A stretch of 64,000 bases of DNA from Batillaria attramentaria (GCA_018292915.2 JACVVK020000218.1:392501-456500), one strand, 5' to 3'; counted from the stretch's first letter, positions 11,324-24,029 are shown. The notes: generated by a model from the sequence alone, not told the origin. Numbers and translations: made by a program.

Positions 11324-11911
11324 TGTGACAGCCAATCAGACGCTCCGCGCAATTGTCAATTTAACCCTTCAAGCCTCAACTTGGAAATGTTAAAGCCGAT
11401 CTGATCATAAGGCCGCCACCATCATGACTGCTTCGTCACGAACAAAAATTAATATACACATGTTGACCGCTTCTACCTCCATCCTGTACTTGTAACGTAG
11501 ACATCTTCCTGACCTAATTCCCGTCATGTCTCGAGCTGAAAACGAGGCGTCTTGCTAACGGCACGTGACGTGTAGTGGCGATCATCCGCCATTTGATGCC
11601 AGTCAACACCGCCATTTTCCTCGTCTCCCGCCGCTAATACCGCCCTTGCCCTTACAGGTATCAGGGACATTTTCCCTTCTTACACAACGATGTGAAATCA
11701 AGAGCAGAGAAACAGAACAGCCGGGGGCTTTTTGGTGATAAAAGCCCAGATAGGTTTTTTTTTTCTTTCGCACAGTGGCTTTGTTTGTCTCATTGCTGCA
11801 CAGGCGATTTTCTTGTAAGATTACTAAATGAACAAGGTGTGTAACAGAAAGTCTTGTACAACTCTATTTCCGCTTTCCCTTACCAGCTTGGTTTATGTCT
11901 GCTTAGTTGGG

Positions 11912-11913
<2 letters not shown>
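11324..11913. other. Unassigned DNA
   Basis: Nothing recognisable is seen apart from a short T run near 11756. Confidence 0.4.
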
Positions 11914-11952
<39 letters not shown>

Positions 11953-11980
11953 TGTGTGTGTATGTGTGTGTGTGTGTGTT
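11914..11980. repeat. Interrupted (GT)n microsatellite
   Basis: GT repeats are broken twice by TATG. Confidence 0.95.
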
Positions 11981-12647
11981 CTTGTTGTGGCTGTTACAAT
12001 CTCCTCCGTCGGTGCTTCTCTCGCTATCCCCCGCTGTGCGGCGCCCAACTTTTGACACATTATTATACAGCACAGTAGGATTTCATTCCATTTCTGTGTT
12101 TTCCCTTTGTCATTATTTTTTTCCCCCAAATACTCTTAAAATCACAAGGCTGGCATTAACCTCAAATAGAAAATAGCCACCGTTCTGCCACCATTTACGA
12201 CGCAAAAAGTCTCAAATATAGTGTTTTGCCTGCTCCTCTGAAGTTGAAAGAAGGCATCCACAATTTTGCTTGCAAACGGAGGTGGTGGGGGGAGGGGGGA
12301 GGCAGTTTGGGTGGGTGGGGGGAGTTCTGTGGCTGACATGGCGAGTAGGGACACTGACGTAATTTACCCCTGACAACCTCCTGCAGAGCGCCCCAGTACA
12401 ACTGTGGTTTGATCGCCAGCTTGACGGGTTTCACGTGCCGAACGTGCCTGAAGGAGGCGTCAGAAAGGTGAGACAGTTGTTTGACGCACACTGGATCCCG
12501 GGGATTGCCATGCGTCAAACTCGGCGTCCGGAGGATCCCCCGGAATGCAGACACGTTGATGTGGGTGGAACAAAAATGACAACAATCAGTCCTTTGAACT
12601 AGAAACTGTCTGAACTTTCCGTTCCTTGGTTCAGGGGGGCAACCGAA

Positions 12648-12698
12648 ATCTCTCTCTCTCTCTCTCTCAATTCTCGTCAAATCACTTCCATTGCCAAA

Positions 12699-12753
<55 letters not shown>
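12648..12753. repeat. (CT)n tract and (GT)26 microsatellite
   Basis: A CT tract at about 12648-12668 is followed by GT units at 12702-12753. Confidence 0.95.
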
Positions 12754-12754
<1 letters not shown>

Positions 12755-14703
12755 CCTTCCAGAATCTTACCAGTCAGCACGAGCGAGACCGTCAACTTGG
12801 CCTGTCGGTTTCTGTCTTCTGCGCGTGTCAAAGCCGGCGCCTCCTCGTCACCCCCTCCCCCTCCTCTTCCCCTTTCCAACCCCTCTCCTTCTATCCCCCC
12901 CCCCCCTCCGTAACCTGGTGAGCAGCACTATATGTGGAGTGACGTGGACTTTTCGTGCCCTCAAATTGACGATCTCCATCAGCAGGGGAGATAAGGCCCG
13001 TGCACTAGTACATGTCGCGTGCTGTAAACCACAGTGGGTTTGACCTCCGGCCTCCCGGACTCCACTGTGTAATTGCCGCCAATCTGTCCCTCGCATGACG
13101 CCACTACCGCACATGCTCTTCACTCAGCACGACGACGGCTGCCCTCGTCCCAGCGGTATTGTTGTGCACGGTTTAATCAGAAGGTCAGGCACGGAAATCA
13201 TGCTGTAGGAATCAGGAGTAACGGTGATGTCCTCATCTGCCCGTTTCTTCCCGTATTCCCTCAGTTCCCCAGGGCTTGCACGGGGGAGGGGCAACGACAG
13301 AGCCGATCTCCTCGCCAGCCGGGCAAGCATTACGGATGGCCTGCATGTAGGAAGACCAGACGTGGTTAGGAGTGTGAGACACACGCTGCACAAGCCAAGT
13401 ATTCCACAGACCGCCAGCACAGCAAACGATGCAATACGGCCACGGCCGACGGTGAAACCCAAAAGTAAAAACGGGCGAACCAAACCGATATTGTAACAGT
13501 CTCCAAGACGACACGGGGGAAAGGGGTTGGGGGGGGGGGAGGCGACGGGGGGGGGGGGGGTTGGAGGAGGAGGGGGGATTACTGAGAGATAAGATGGAGC
13601 GCATATGGGCGTTTCTAAGTGCAGAGATGCCATTTTGAACTGAGGTAAAGTGAAGTGATTCCATCTACTGTTTGGCCTGAAGAGTGAGAAACTCACCCAA
13701 GACACTCTACACACAGGGTCAGACAAAGTCACGAAGCAGAAATGTGGACGTCATTTCCTGATGAGATTATTTTGCTCCCTGATTACGGTAGAGCGGTACA
13801 GACTCACTTGTGATTAGACCCTGAATCCAATCACAGATTCCGGGGAAATAACAACTCGGATGCGTGCACCGGCTAAAGTGGGTTATCGTTCATAATCAAC
13901 TGTAAATTGTTTATGGTCTGTGAGTGCCGCTCACTGTGGCTGTAGTGGTAGCATGATGAACGCCTCTCAGATCAGAGGTTGAAGATGCCTGTCGTCACAG
14001 ACTACAGACAAATGGAAGCCGCGTGCATAGGGTTCCTGGCATTTTTCGGACACTGCGCACAACCAGCGGTGCATAGAAGCTGACAGGGTAGATAACTTAC
14101 GTAACACACATGTCAGGGTAGATGCCCTTTACTGATGAGCACGTCACTGAGCCAGTGCTTTGTGATTGGATGTGACAAGCCAGGGGAGATAAAAAGCAAC
14201 TACAACTGATGGATGCACTTAATGTCGGTCAGAGTTTGTTTTTTATTCAGTCACGAGGAAGATTAGGAATGACTCGTGTCGTAAATTCCCTAAACATTTG
14301 GTCGTCACGCCAGTTGATCAGATCTGCTTTAAAGTGCGGCGGAACTTCTGCATCATTATTTACAGTAGAACGAGACTGTGCTGTTCGGTACACTACCATC
14401 AAATGGCTTTTTGGCCGCAAGCTGTTTTCACATGTTTCGCTGCAGACAATGGAATGTTGCTGTGCGTGCTTCCACAGTCAGATTTTGTATGAACGTGTAC
14501 AAGAAACACGATTGGTGGATTGGTGTATGGTTCGATGTAGTTCGGGCTAACCCATGAGCGTTCGGGGAAGACACATCCTTACATCGATTACAGGAGAGGG
14601 GAAACCATGACTAGGTTCCATGTAGATTTGATTGGTCCATTGACTGACATAATTATCAGGTATAACTCTTGCATTGTGAATGTAACGTGTAACACGTCCA
14701 GCG
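12754..14703. other. Unassigned DNA with poly-C/poly-G runs
   Basis: A poly-C run lies near 12895-12906 and G-rich runs at about 13525-13572. The minus-strand frame at 13124-13732 includes a hydrophobic segment but spans the G-rich run and cannot be assigned. A weak tRNA-like stretch near 13930-13985 is too degraded to call. Confidence 0.5.
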
Positions 14704-14853
14704 GGGGAGCCCAGGTAGCTTAGCTGACATAGCTTCGGACTGTCAGTGCTCGGGTAGTGAGGTCGAATCCTGGATCGAAGCCAGTTGTGTTGTTTTGCTC
14801 GGTGTGTCATCGTTAGATCACACTTTCGTCATGGAAAAGGACGTGAAATCCTA
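14704..14853 (+). mobile_element. tRNA-derived SINE, family A, diverged copy
   Basis: The head carries an A-box-like GTAGCTTAGCTGACATAG, a CAGTGCTCGGGTAGTGAGG segment, and B box GAGGTCGAATCC. The body ends with CATGGAAAAGGACGTGAAATCC, matching the family A end with a few changes. Confidence 0.65.
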
Positions 14854-15706
14854 TATAACCAAAGTGAACAAACTTCAGAGAGGGAGCACGACTACACCAC
14901 TAAACCACTCCACCACCCCTTCCCGACCCGCCCCCCCCCCCTCTCCCCTCTCCTCCTGTACATGCATACCGACCCAGACCTGTCTCGTGACTAACTAGCA
15001 TCAGGAAGCATCATCAAGGGAGACTAGCGAGGGAAGGACCACAGACTGTCCCGCTGGTCACACAGCACAATCTAAGTGCAGCAGTTTAGGGAGTAAGAGA
15101 ACCTGCAGTCTTCAAATAAATTTCCCCTTTTTTCTGATTTTTTTTTTTTTTAGTTGCTAAAAGTGCATTTGACATCAGATTTTTGTTTGGGGTGAAGAGA
15201 GGGATAATTATTTGATGTGTTGAAAATAGCAGTGTTGACATGAGGGGTGAACTGTTTGTGACCATATTCCGGGGCGTGTGCAGGGCACGAAGAATGAAGG
15301 TTTCTGCTGTTTCCGTGTATGGGGTTGGGAAGGACGCCGCATGAGAAGACTATGAAAATCGCGCTTTCGAGGCTTCATTTTTGGCATGCAGCTTGTGGAC
15401 AGGTCTTGCTTCTGGAAACCATTGTCTGTTCTGGTTGAGAAATTGTTTTCAAGGACTTGTGCTGTTTCACATTTGCAGGAACCAAAGAGCAGCAATGAGC
15501 TGTGTTATGTGACTTGCCGTGCACTGAGGGGGCCGCTAGAGGTCGCTACAGACACCCCAGACAAAGACCATTTTTCGGGTTGGGAGGAATGAAGAAAAGA
15601 GTGAGAATGTGGCTCAGTTAGATTCTGACACGGTGATCACGTGCACTGACCGTCCCTGTGCCTTTCAGTGAAGAACTGTTCGTCATAAGACCAGAGACCC
15701 ACGCAT
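14854..15706. other. Unassigned DNA
   Basis: No gene is seen. A C-rich run lies at about 14929-14960 and a T run near 15139-15151. Confidence 0.4.
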
Positions 15707-16761
15707 ACTGGTACACTGACATACTGGTACACTGACATACTGGTACACTGACATACATACTGGTACACTGACATACTGGTACACTGACATACTGGTACAC
15801 TGACATACATACTGGTACACTGACATACTGGTACACTGACATACTGGTACACTGACATACATACTGGTACACTGACATACTGGTACACTGACATACTGGT
15901 ACACTGACATACATACTGGTACACTGACATACTGGTACACTGACATACTGGTACACTGACATACTGGTACACTGACATACATACTGGTACACTGACATAC
16001 ATACTGGTACACTGACATACATACTGGTACACTGACATACTGGTACACTGACATACATACTGGTACACTGACATACTGGTACACTGACATACTGGTACAC
16101 TGACATACATACTGGTACACTGACATACATACTGGTACACTGACATACTGGTACACTGACATACTGGTACACTGACATACATACTGGTACACTGACATAC
16201 ATACTGGTACACTGACATACTGGTACACTGACATACATACTGGTACACTGACATACTGGTACACTGACATACATACTGGTACACTGACATACTGGTACAC
16301 TGACATAGATACTGGTACACTGACATACTGGTACACTGACATACTGGTACACTGACATACATACTGGTACACTGACATACATACTGGTACACTGACATAC
16401 TGGTACACTGACATACATACTGGTACACTGACATACATACTGGTACACTGACATACTGGTACACTGACATAGATACTGGTACACTGACATACTGGTACAC
16501 TGACATACTGGTACACTGACATACATACTGGTACACTGACATACTGGTACACTGACATACTGGTACACTGACATACATACTGGTACACTGACATACATAC
16601 TGGTACACTGACATACTGGTACACTGACATACTGGTACACTGACATACATACTGGTACACTGACATACATACTGGTACACTGACATACATACTGGTACAC
16701 TGACATACTGGTACACTGACATACTGGTACACTGACATACATACTGGTACACTGACATACC
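15707..16761. repeat. Two-length minisatellite (16- and 20-bp units), about 59 units
   Basis: Units are ACTGGTACACTGACAT (16 bp), or the same with an added ACAT (20 bp). Reading from the left I count 31 steps of 16 and 27 of 20, which sum exactly to the 1036 bp between the first and last ACTGG. Substitutions are nearly absent; the clearest are two 20-bp units with TAGATAC near 16306 and 16470. The first third is a regular 16-16-20 pattern and later parts are irregular. The minus strand has no stop codon in any frame across the array, which explains three overlapping open frames of about 380 codons. None is a credible gene. Confidence 0.95.
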
Positions 16762-17071
16762 CACTCACCACGTGAAGCACACACTGGGGGACTGTCGGAT
16801 TCGTTGTCATATTCATGATGGTTAATAGTAAATTACTGTTGAAGAATTCAATTATGTATGTAATCTAGGTCATTTTCTGGTTCTGCAGTCTGGAATTCCC
16901 TACCTCCAATCTAAAAGTAATTCCGTCACGTCCCGGCCACTTTCAGAAAAAGAGTGTTTTCCCAATTACTTGAAACTGAAACACCGAGTCACACGTCGGA
17001 TTTCGCAAATAAAAAAAACCCCGGGTCCTGTGCGCATCCTTTTGTTCTATAAATCTGGATAAAACATGTCA
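16762..17071. other. Unassigned DNA
   Basis: No gene or element is recognised between the minisatellite and the next microsatellite. Confidence 0.4.
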
Positions 17072-17075
17072 GGTG

Positions 17076-17131
<56 letters not shown>

Positions 17132-17160
17132 GGGGGGGAGAGAGAAAGAGAGAGAGAGAG
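17072..17160. repeat. (GT)n/(GA)n compound microsatellite
   Basis: GT repeats switch to GA repeats, with a run of nine G in the middle. Confidence 0.95.
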
Positions 17161-17346
17161 CTTTTTTTAAATTGTGTTACTTTAGCCTTGCCTTTTTTAT
17201 TTTGTTTCTTTTATTGTTTTTCTCTTTATCTTTACTTGTGTAGTCTTTTTATTTTTGTTGTTGTTGTAGCAACGGCTGATCGAAACTTAATCATTGTTTG
17301 ATTAAATCATTTCCTTCGGAAAATAAAGTTCGTTTGTTCGTTCGTT
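17161..17346 (+). mobile_element. Severely 5'-truncated LINE: 3' end only
   Basis: A T-rich stretch is followed by TTGTAGCAACGGCTGATCGA, then AAAATAAAGTTCGTT and a (TTCG)n tail ending at 17346. The same ending closes the minus-strand LINE at 31335-34300, so this is likely a dead-on-arrival copy of that family. Confidence 0.7.
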
Positions 17347-19415
17347 CTCTCTGTGAGTCAGCCAGTGGATCGTTAAACAAGGGCCTCACTTCACCATGAT
17401 GATGATGCCTTCTTGTTGCATCCAGACAGTTAAATGGCGCAAGCTGAAATGTCTCCATTTCGCCTACGGCGTCTCTACCACCCACCGTGTGGTCCAGTGT
17501 TAAATTGAGTTTAGAAGTGTAGGAGTATTATGTCTGGCCTCCATCTGTAGCTGCTGTAGTAATGGCGGCGACACGTGAACCTCTCCGCCTTTCTGTAGGG
17601 CAGTCCAACCATTAAAGTAGCGGCGTAGTTCTTAATTTGGTTTCTCTCTTTTTATCTACCGGCAAAATTCCGGTTTGAACGGATGTGAAAAAATGGTGAA
17701 AATTGATTTTTGTGTGACAAGAGTCTATGACAGACACGGAATTGTGACAGACAGACATAATAAAATTTCTCAAGTCTGGTTGGGGAGAGGACGAGATGTA
17801 AGGGCAGTGTAGGGGGGGGGGGGGGGGGGGGGGGGGGCGAGGAGGGGGTTTGGGCCTGAGGGTGGGGGAGAGTGTGCTGGTGAATAAAGCCAGAGCGCGG
17901 CGTGAGCGTGTCAACTGCACCTATCTAGGACAGCCACCCAGAAACGCACGGAAGGTGGCCAAGATGTAAAAGTATTTATAAAACCTTCGACAGATCTCAC
18001 TTATCTCCTTCTCGTAATTCATGCTAGACAGATATGTGTTATACTGATCATAGAAAAATCGAATCGCAATGTGTTTCTTTGTGAAAAGTAAGGGGATGGG
18101 GTGGGGGTGGGGGTGGGGGTGGGCGTAGGGAGTGGAGTAAGGTGCAGTAGGAGAGGGAAAGGGAGACAAGAAGAGGAAAATTTTAGTGTGGAAACAAAAG
18201 TGAGCCTGAACAACAACAACAACAAAAACAGCGTTTGGGTTCTTTCTACAGTTTTATCCATTTTCGATTTGTCTGTATGTTTCCAAGCTGTCATATAATT
18301 ACTGATACTGATTTGTATGAGACCTTGTTATTTCTAGTCTACCGTTTCAAACACTCACACATACTGGGCTTGGTGTTCCCATCACCAGATGAATACTATG
18401 TACCACTCATTCAGTTACCAAAGTTGAACAGAGTTAAAAATCTAACATAAGGTGTTTTGTGTCTAAGATCTACAGTCCTGGTGACTTGAATCCTGTCGCT
18501 GAAATTGTGACGAGAGCCATCCTTGTTCTACCTGTATTGCTGACGTCAAGAGTCTTGGCCTTGGAACCTGACTTTAATGGCTGTGCCATTTTCCACAGGT
18601 AGAAATATTGAAGAGTGCAGTTTGAGAGCACTCTGTGGGTTTGACCTCACAAAGCCAGCGCTGCGTTTTTCAATCAGCTCAGCGTCATGAAAGCAGCAGG
18701 AAGGAAAACAGGTCACAATGGCGTCATCCCGCCTCATTACTCTCCGCTCCTTCGCGTCGGAAGACGACTGCAGCGGGAGATAACTATAGTAGGAAGATGA
18801 AAAGGGGAAAGAACTCCACACGTAGCCTACATTCTGCTTCAGACGTAATAGGTGAATGTTGAAAGACGTCAGAGCAAACGCTGTAACAAAATCTCCTTCC
18901 ACCAAGATGAGGCGCTCCATTTGAGGACATTGAAATTGACGGGGCGAGTAATTTCTTCCCATCAGGCCTATCGCGCCGCCGATTGTGAAAGCGTAATGCG
19001 CGCAAATTGCTGCAGACAAGCTGTGAAAATTGCTCCATACTCAATCCCCAAAACAAATTGTTCTGCAGGCCAAATAGGTGTTTTGTCCCTCACCCTTACA
19101 TTTCACGCCCGCCGATTCAGGTTCCTTAATTCTCCGAGCCGAGAATTTCAGATGTAGGGGGCATAATCAGGGAGAAAGAAGCATTACCACGGGCGGGTCC
19201 CGACAAGTCTTAGAAACAGGAGAGGAGGGGGGAGGGAGGAATTTGGTGATAATGTCTGTCACCATGGTGATTCAAGCAAAGGGGAACAGGGGAAAAGTAT
19301 TTGCGCATTTTTTTTTTTAAAGTCGCGATTCGAACCCGGCCTTTTGACCGAAAGAACAAAGCTGTGGTAAGTGCGGGCATTAATACGCTGAAGGTCGGTG
19401 ATATCACTCACTTTG
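17347..19415. other. Unassigned DNA with G-rich runs
   Basis: A poly-G run lies at about 17812-17837 and (GGGGGT)n at 18092-18123. The 157-codon minus-strand frame at 18546-19019 has no recognisable family. A B-box-like GATTCGAACCCGGCC at 19326-19340 stands alone. Confidence 0.5.
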
Positions 19416-19426
19416 TACACTGTTTC
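19416..19426 (+). repeat. Left target-site duplication of LINE insertion
   Basis: TACACTGTTTC here is repeated at 21728-21738. The following bases (CATT versus ATT) match apart from one indel. Confidence 0.75.
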
Positions 19427-21727
19427 CATTAATTACTTTTTGCGTCAATCAAATCAAAGGGAGTTTAGGGAGACAGTACGTAAAGTTTCCTTTAAAAGGC
19501 AACAGCCTGTAAATACTATTGATGTTAATGTTTGGCATGATCATTTCAAGGCTTTGTTAGATATAGATGTAGATGAGGTCAGAGACCCTGAAACAGAGGA
19601 CATTTTTGAAGATGAATTTTATTTCAATCGTGAAATTTCAAGAGAGGAGGTACTACTTGCATTACGAAAACTAAAAAATAGGAAGGCACCTGGACCAGAT
19701 GGTATTATTGGTGAACTGATAAAAAATGCCTGTAAACATGAATGGTTTCTAAATTTTCTTGTCGTCTTTTTTAATTGTTTATTCGATAGAGGTTTGTTTC
19801 CTGAAGACTGGACAGAATCAATAGTTCTACCTCTGTATAAAAAAGGAGACGTAAACAACCCAAATAATTATAGAGGCATCTCTCTGTGTTGTGCAGTTAG
19901 TAAACTATACAGTACTATAATTAATATGAGATTGCAGGAATGGGTAGAAGAGCATAACATCACTGGAGAATTTCAAGCTGGATTTAAACGGAACTATTCA
20001 ACTGTTGATCATATGTTTACTCTATTGGCATGCATACAGAAACAGTTTTCCCTAAATCGTAAACTGTATGTAGCATTCATAGATTTTGAAAAGGCATTTG
20101 ATTCGATAAATAGGAGTATATTATGGCCTATTCTGATTAAGAATAGTATTTGTGGAAAATTATATAAGACCATCAAAGCAATGTACCATGTTGTAAAAAT
20201 TAGAGTGAGGTGTGGTTCAGCATTGTCTGACTATATAAGATGTACAGCTGGTGTGAGACAAGGAGACGTTTGCAGCCCTATTTTGTTTTCTTTATTTATT
20301 AATGAATTAACATTAGAAGTCAATCAAAATGGTAGGCATGGTGCTAGGTTTGTAAATGATTTATTGGAACTTTTTATACTTTTGTTGGCTGATGACGTTG
20401 CACTTATTTCAGAAACAGTTGTAGGTTTACAGACACAATTAAATAACCTACACAGAGCTGCTGCCTCTTTGCAACTAAAAGTAAACATGAACAAAAGCAA
20501 TATTGTTGTATTTAGGAAGGGTGGCCATTTAGCTTCTAGAGAAAGATGGACCTATAAGAATGTGTTGATGCCAGTGGTGAACTGTTATAGGTATTTAGGC
20601 ATATATTTCTCTACACGTTTAAGTTTCTCTTGTGCTTGCAAAGACCTTGCTAGTAGGGCTAAGCATGCACTTCTGTGTATAATACAAAAATTGTCTAAAC
20701 TGAATAATCACTCTTTTGATTTATATATTAGAATATTTGACTCTCAGATTCAGCCCATTTATCGGTATGGAGCTGAGTTATGGGGTCTTGATGACTGTGT
20801 AATATTTTGTGAGAAAGTCCACTTATATGCTCTTAAGAAATTTCTTAATGTGGCAATGCAAACACCAAATGATTTAGTCTATGGTGAGACAAATCGCTAT
20901 CCTACATTTGTGCTGTCTGCTGTTAAAGTTATCCGTTACTGGATAAAATTGACAAGGATGGCTGAAGATAGATTACCAAGAAAAGCCTACAATATGTTGT
21001 TAAATATGGATGACAGAGGAAAGGTTAATTGGGCAAGTAAGGTTAGATTAAAATTGTTTCAATGTGGATTTGGACATGTGTGGTTGAACCAGGGTGTTGG
21101 GGATGTTAAAGCTTTTATAGGTGTGTTCAGACAAAGGCTTATTGATATTAGGTGGCAAAATTGGAGCATCAGTCCATGTTGAAGATAGTCACAGATTTGC
21201 ATTGTACAGAACATTTGGTTCACAGCATTGCATTCCAACATATCTTTCGTTACGTATGGACAGACATCTGAAATGCCTTGTAACCAGGTTTCGATTTGGT
21301 GTATCTGACTTGTTCACCCATCGTTATCGTTACAGACAAGTTGGTGCTAATAGCTGTATTTGTCCATGTTGTAGAGAAGAGCGGGAGGACGAGGTCCATT
21401 TTGTGCTAAGTTGCCCTATGTACAGACATTTAAGAGAAATGTTTATTGACGCAAAATATTATAGACACCATAATTTATTTCGCTTAACTCTGTTGCTAGC
21501 TGATACAAGATAAACTACTGCGAGAAAACTTGCTGTTTATTTGTACAAAGCCTTTAGAATTAGAAGCATAATCCTATCTTAACAACAGAATATGTATGTT
21601 GTTCATGCTAGTGCAGTGTATGTCTCTTTGCAATTTTGTGCTGTGTGATTGTCAGTGTATTACCTCTGTACACCCCCATCATAAGGGGCCAAGGCCTACA
21701 TATGAATAAAAACGTCATATCATATCA
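19427..21727 (+). mobile_element. 5'-truncated non-LTR retrotransposon
   Basis: A 2.3-kb insertion bounded by an 11-bp target-site duplication. It retains the reverse transcriptase and C-terminal part of ORF2, a 3' UTR of about 125 bp with AATAAA at 21705-21710, and a short CATAT repeat tail. The endonuclease half is missing, as expected from abortive target-primed reverse transcription. Its base composition (AT-rich, long T runs) differs from the Ty3 and RTE elements nearby. I do not assign a clade beyond jockey/I-like. Confidence 0.85.
19453..21582 (+). pseudogene. LINE ORF2 remnant: reverse transcriptase plus C-terminal zinc motif
   Basis: The frame is open from upstream of 19453 to 21182. 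Reverse transcriptase blocks are in order: KNRKAPGPDGI, LPLYKKGDVNNPNNYRGISL, FQAGFKRNYST, FIDFEKAFDSI, GVRQGDVCSPILF and the catalytic LLADDVALIS at about 20382-20411. A thumb-like region follows (CYRYLGIYF, YGAELWG, TPNDLVYGETNRYP). Near 21160 a one-base shift moves the reading to another frame, which continues to a Cys/His cluster (CICPCC, then HFVLSCPMY) at about 21355-21422. An in-frame TAA at 21511-21513 interrupts the last 23 codons, which otherwise read on to a natural-looking stop at 21580-21582. The protein would copy element RNA at a nicked target; this copy cannot make it whole. Confidence 0.85.
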
Positions 21728-21738
21728 TACACTGTTTC
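21728..21738 (+). repeat. Right target-site duplication of LINE insertion
   Basis: Second copy of TACACTGTTTC, directly after the CATAT-type tail. Confidence 0.75.
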
Positions 21739-21741
21739 ATT

Positions 21742-23010
21742 CAGAAAATTGTTGATGCCCATTCAACAGATTACAGCGAGGGATGGACGAGGGTGGAGGA
21801 ACTTTTAATAGTGTGTGGGCGTGCGGGGTGGGGGGGGGGGGGGTAGGTGTGTGTGTGTGTGTGTGTGGGGGGTGAACAAGGGGAAGGGGGGGGGAGAAGG
21901 TAATCAATATCCGACTTATACACAAGCTACTCCTCTTTCAAAAGCGGAATCCGCGAATGATTTCGTGTGATCATATTCCGACTGTGAATTTCCCGGTAAC
22001 TGGTCGAGGACACAGGATAGTGTGCGGCAGCTGTCAGCGCACTACGCTTCCCACTCCTGTCATATTCCCACAGACAAAAATGGCCTCGTTATCCGTGCTG
22101 AGCCTGAGAACCCATCAGCACCAGGATAAAGTGCTAAAAATAATAACAATAAAAAAAAAAAACCGTAAATTGTCAGTGCTGGAGACAAGCACTTTGGATC
22201 TCAGTCAGCTCAACCCGTTAACACAAAAAGGTGAAACTGAAAAACGAAGGAAAAAACCGAATGCATCGATATCAGTGCTACAGAGATTTAAAATTGTTAC
22301 GCGGAAAATCAGTACGGAAATCCTTTATTCTGCGGGCGATGAAAAAGCTTGATAATTTCACGTAAACTGATATTCTGAAAGTTATGGTGAGTGAAAAGGT
22401 GTAATTAGCAACATCATCCTGCAATAGGGTCGGTATTGTCGTAGAAGGCTTGCAGATTGTTGGTTTGTTGTTGTTTTTTTGTTTTTGTTTTTTTAATCGC
22501 AATTGAAACATGTTAAAAACTGTTTGACGTCTTTGACACGCTGACAAGTAGTAATATCCTATTAAAAACATACAGAAAAAAGGTTAAGTATACATTACTT
22601 AACACCATGCAAACGACAATAGATTTCTTTCTGGCGGTCAGGGAAAGAAATAACAACGACAAAACAACACGTCCAGTATAAACACGCGGCTTTGGGGTTT
22701 ACACGCGTTCACATACTACATAGTGTACAGCTGTTAGACATGTGAAATGACGGAAAACGTTGACAAGATGATGTACATGATGGGATGGTGGTGTTACGTG
22801 TATATGTACGTCGGATTGAAAATGATGTGATTTTTGGTTTGTTGCGCTTTCTTTAGCTGTAGTTTGTACATGTATATTGTTGTACTTTGTTATCACGTTC
22901 TTTATATTTGGATATTCCTCGAACATCTTTGAATCTCTTATAATCTGCTAGACATCACAACCTTGTTCAATCCCACAGGATGGGTGGGTAGGTGTTGGGG
23001 GGTGGTGGTG
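21742..23010. other. Unassigned DNA with G/GT-rich tract
   Basis: A G-rich and GT-rich tract occupies about 21814-21898. The 131-codon plus frame at 21957-22352 has no known domain. G-rich and GGT repeats at about 22981-23023 are the C-rich tail of the next SINE read on the other strand. Confidence 0.5.
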
Positions 23011-23165
23011 GTGGGGGGGGGGGTTAACGTCCTTTCCCACTATATAACTTACGGGTGATATCAAAGACGGGGCAACGGGAAAAACTCCAGCACCAATACT
23101 TGGCTCCCATCCGGGAATCGAACTCACAACCCGAGCATTGCTGAATCCGACAGATCCCCTTCCCA
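23011..23165 (-). mobile_element. tRNA-derived SINE, family A
   Basis: In minus orientation: a degraded head with CAATGCTCGGGTTGTGAG and B box GAGTTCGATTCCCGG, then the body, then GTGGGAAAGGACGTTAAC and a long C-rich tail reaching to about 22980. Confidence 0.75.
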
Positions 23166-23390
23166 TAATACACGAAAAACACTTTCACAAATGTTCATAT
23201 TCAAAGTGAACGAGAGATTACAAATCATTATCTGTCATGTACTGGTAAGCAATGTCATCTTTCGATATTTTAATGTCTTTGTGCATGTTTACTTGAAACC
23301 AACCGCGCGTAGGGCTGAGATTTAAATAGTCAGTAAGATCTATTTTCCTCTTTGTGATCCCATTTTCCATCAAACTCCCCCCTCCCCCCG

Positions 23391-23433
<43 letters not shown>
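23391..23433. repeat. (AC)n microsatellite
   Basis: About 21 AC units. Confidence 0.95.
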
Positions 23434-23437
<4 letters not shown>

Positions 23438-23822
23438 AATGGTCTGTTCTGTCTGTTTATGGATACTATGAAGCACCAGTGACGACTCCTGTAACTACCA
23501 CAATTACCACTATACCCACAGCGCCACTATTCGTCACGTGACCAGCTCCGACTCCACAGCCCCTTTTTCTTCCTTCTTTACTCTAATCTCCCCTTCGGCC
23601 ATAGATGGTTCGATTTGCTCCATGTTGGAGTGAGACTCGAGGCCAGAAAGCAAACACGTGCCGTCATTGGGAGTCAGAAGTAGCTTGTAGCTTTACCGGT
23701 CAAGTGGGGTAGAGGGAGAGAGGGTCTGGTTCACACGGGGGATGTACAGCAGTTCTTCATTCAGAGATGTCGGATCAGATAGGTAAACAGCGTCTTAATT
23801 TAGGACGAAGAGGTGAAAATCG

Positions 23823-23823
<1 letters not shown>
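23434..23823. other. Unassigned DNA
   Basis: No gene or repeat is recognised. Confidence 0.4.

Positions 23824-23874
<51 letters not shown>
23824..23874. repeat. (AC)n microsatellite
   Basis: About 25 AC units. Confidence 0.95.
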
Positions 23875-23877
<3 letters not shown>

Positions 23878-24029
23878 ACTAAACCGTTCTCTTCTATTGA
23901 ACTTCAAGATGTTCTGTGTGGCTTCATTTTGTTTTGTCACACACAGACTAGATACAGCTTGTCCTAATGACTTCCTTTTGCACCACAAAGAAATATGTGC
24001 AGCTCAGTGCAGCTGAACAGGACACAATC

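Noticed and set aside
13124..13732. Minus-strand frame of 202 codons with a hydrophobic segment; possible host exon
   Set aside because: Part of it is a proline run from a poly-G stretch, and an overlapping frame is also open. There is an AG-type acceptor candidate near 13345, but nothing links it to a family.
13930..13985. tRNA-like sequence with TGGCTGTAGTGGTAGCAT
   Set aside because: The B box is degraded (GGTTGAAGATGCC) and the acceptor stem does not pair; it is not a tRNA gene.
15618..16816. Three overlapping minus-strand open frames of 375-388 codons with a Cys/Val/Tyr-rich repeat
   Set aside because: They are the three readings of one stop-free minisatellite. Three frames cannot all be genes, and none has unique sequence with a known domain.
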